This document shows positions 62,889-64,000 of a DNA stretch of 64,000 nt, one piece after another; within the stretch, counting starts at the first letter, position 1, and each line of letters opens with the position of its first letter. The position numbers and the translations under genes were made by a program. The stretch covers positions 1 to 64,000 of the forward strand of contig JAFKKF010000009.1 in assembly GCA_017305635.1 (NCBI GenBank), written 5' to 3'. Origin of the DNA: Hyphomicrobiales bacterium (GTDB taxonomy: Bacteria; Pseudomonadota; Alphaproteobacteria; Rhizobiales; Kaistiaceae). Below the pieces are notes generated by a model. It had not been told where the DNA came from and searched no databases. It was given only the letters and a program-made list of their open reading frames with translations.

Positions 62889-63730
62889 ATGCTTGCCCCT
62901 TCGATTTCCGCCAATGCCCGGTCACGGTCGGTCGGTCCGAGGAAGCCGAGGTGCCACTGCCACGTGCCTTCCATGAAGCTGACGCCCTTGCCGGCGATCG
63001 TGTCGGCGAGCAGGACGGTGGGGCGCCCGCGCCCGCCGTTCAGGGCGCGATCGAGCGCATCGCCGATCGCGTTGTAGTCGTGGCCGTCGAGCCGCAGGAC
63101 CTCCCAGCCAAAGGCCCGCCACTTGTCGTCGAGAGGCTCGTTGTTCATCGAGTCCGATACCTGGCCGTCCGAGCCGACCTTGTTGATGTCGACGATGCCG
63201 ACGAGGCTATCGAGCCCGTAATGGGCGGCGCTCATGGCCGCTTCCCAGACCTGGCCCTCGGCCTGTTCCCCATCGCCCATCATGCAGACGACGCGCGCCG
63301 GCGATCCCTTGGCGCGCAGGCCGAGCGCCATGCCGACGGAGACGGAAAGATTGTGCCCGATGGAACCCGAAGAAAAATCCGCGCCCTTGACCTTGCGCAT
63401 GTCGGGGTGGTCGCCGAAGGGCGAGCCGAGCCGCGTATAGGTGTAGAGCTCGTCCCACGTGAAGAAGCCGAGGTCGGCGAGCACCGGGTAGAGCCCGATC
63501 GCCGCGTGACCCTTGCCCATGGTGAAACGGTCACGGTCGGCCCAGCGCGGCTGCTTCGGATCGACGTGAAGGAACTCGTAGTAGAGGCTCGCTATCAGCT
63601 CGGCCATCGAGAAGGCCGAGCCGTAGTGTCCCGATCCGCAGATATCGGTGAGCTTGACGGTTTCGCGACGGATCATCTTCGCCTTTTCGGCGAGAAGTTG
63701 CCGCGACACGTTTCTTCTATCTCTTTGCAC
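62885..63730 (-). CDS. Transketolase, N-terminal subunit
   Basis: 281 residues of the TPP-binding half. GSGHYGSAFSMAELIASLYY, TMGKGHAAIGLYPVLADLG, the TPP/Mg loop CMMGDGEQAEGQVWEAAMSAAHY and GIVDINKVGSDG are all present. The start is a GTG, either 63730 (overlapping the GntR gene by 14 bases) or 63709; neither has a strong ribosome site and the overlap suggests coupling to the regulator. It works with the 61830 product. Confidence 0.88.
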   Translation of the reverse strand: MQRDRRNVSRQLLAEKAKMIRRETVKLTDICGSGHYGSAFSMAELIASLYYEFLHVDPKQPRWADRDRFTMGKGHAAIGLYPVLADLGFFTWDELYTYTRLGSPFGDHPDMRKVKGADFSSGSIGHNLSVSVGMALGLRAKGSPARVVCMMGDGEQAEGQVWEAAMSAAHYGLDSLVGIVDINKVGSDGQVSDSMNNEPLDDKWRAFGWEVLRLDGHDYNAIGDALDRALNGGRGRPTVLLADTIAGKGVSFMEGTWQWHLGFLGPTDRDRALAEIEGASI

Positions 63731-64000
63731 GTTCGTTCCCGTGATGTGGTGAGGCTTTGCGGGATGAGCCCGACGGCTTGTTCTTCTGCGAGGTTGGGGG
63801 ATCGCGGAGCGGGAGCGGGGTGGATGGCCCGGAATCCTCCTCCGCCTCGAAAGCTTCCGGCGCGGCGACCAGGAAGCGCCCCGATTCGCGTGCCCAGAGC
63901 TCGTCGGTGACCCTGAAATGCTCGTCCATCGCGCGCATCGCGGCGACGGGATCGCGCGCGCGCAGCGCCTCGACGATCGGCATGTGGACGGCATCGGCGC
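63717..64000 (-). CDS. GntR-family regulator (FCD domain), C-terminal fragment
   Basis: The window end cuts this gene: only the last 94 or so codons are visible. HMPIVEALRARDPVAAMRAMDEHFRVTDEL is the final helices of an FCD effector domain, with the metal-ligand His as usual. A long hydrophilic tail (PSGSSRKASPHHGNERAKR) follows. It lies immediately upstream of the split transketolase and probably regulates that operon. The DNA-binding half is outside the window. Confidence 0.78.
   Translation of the reverse strand, partial: ADAVHMPIVEALRARDPVAAMRAMDEHFRVTDELWARESGRFLVAAPEAFEAEEDSGPSTPLPLRDPPTSQKNKPSGSSRKASPHHGNERAKR

Noticed and set aside
1..64000. tRNA, rRNA, CRISPR, insertion sequence or prophage
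   Set aside because: No cloverleaf, rRNA stretch, regularly spaced repeat array, transposase or phage gene was seen.

Overview
The window is a GC-rich bacterial chromosome segment packed with carbohydrate uptake and catabolism genes. Gene style (RhaS-type, RbsABC-type and family-1 sugar importers, split transketolase, bidomain ALDH16-like dehydrogenase, IclR/GntR/LacI local regulators, GlpK beside a glycerol-permease remnant) points to an alphaproteobacterium of the Hyphomicrobiales (Rhizobiales). This is inferred from family composition; no rRNA or ribosomal protein gene is present to fix the taxon. I saw no tRNA, rRNA, CRISPR array, transposase or integrase.

Layout. 43-3073: glmM, a small SAM methyltransferase and a membrane protein. 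3188-13514 (minus strand): a ten-gene probable operon joining an SsuABC/NMT1-type importer to two Gfo/Idh/MocA oxidoreductases, a metal-dependent amidohydrolase, an SDR, an unrecognised 392-residue protein, a VOC protein and an amidase. A divergent flavin monooxygenase with an NTF2-like N-terminus follows at 13781. 15563-20770: a glycoamylase/GH144-like glucanase and an ABCD/YddA-type ABC protein with unusual ATPase motifs, divergent from a GH3 beta-glucosidase. 20950-28591 (plus): an RbsABC-type importer, an IclR regulator, KdgD, a 2-hydroxyacid dehydrogenase-like protein and an internally duplicated protein; two near-identical operator-like elements tie the transporter and enzyme halves together. 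28604-33274 (minus): a RhaSTPQ-type importer, divergent from transketolase and xylulokinase (33526-36978). 37161-41516: a GntR/UTRA regulator divergent from DeoC and ALDH16-like dehydrogenase. 41754-47082: a family-1 sugar importer lacking its own ATPase, followed by ROK kinase, class II aldolase and a small P-loop kinase. 47070-53222 (minus): importer, LacI regulator and UxaC. 53439-55319: a chimeric gene remnant and glpK. 55364-64000 (minus): GntR fragment, split transketolase, SDR, importer and an AttM-like metallo-beta-lactamase.

How it works together. The window holds six ABC importers, most packaged with their own regulator and a few enzymes, so it reads as a row of separate catabolic cassettes feeding pentose-phosphate and triose-phosphate metabolism (transketolases, aldolases, DeoC, KdgD, GlpK). 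Substrates are mostly not determinable from sequence alone. The least familiar units are the ten-gene amidohydrolase/oxidoreductase operon, the ROK kinase-aldolase-P-loop kinase set whose aldolase lacks an expected zinc histidine, and the KdgD cassette with its internally repeated protein.
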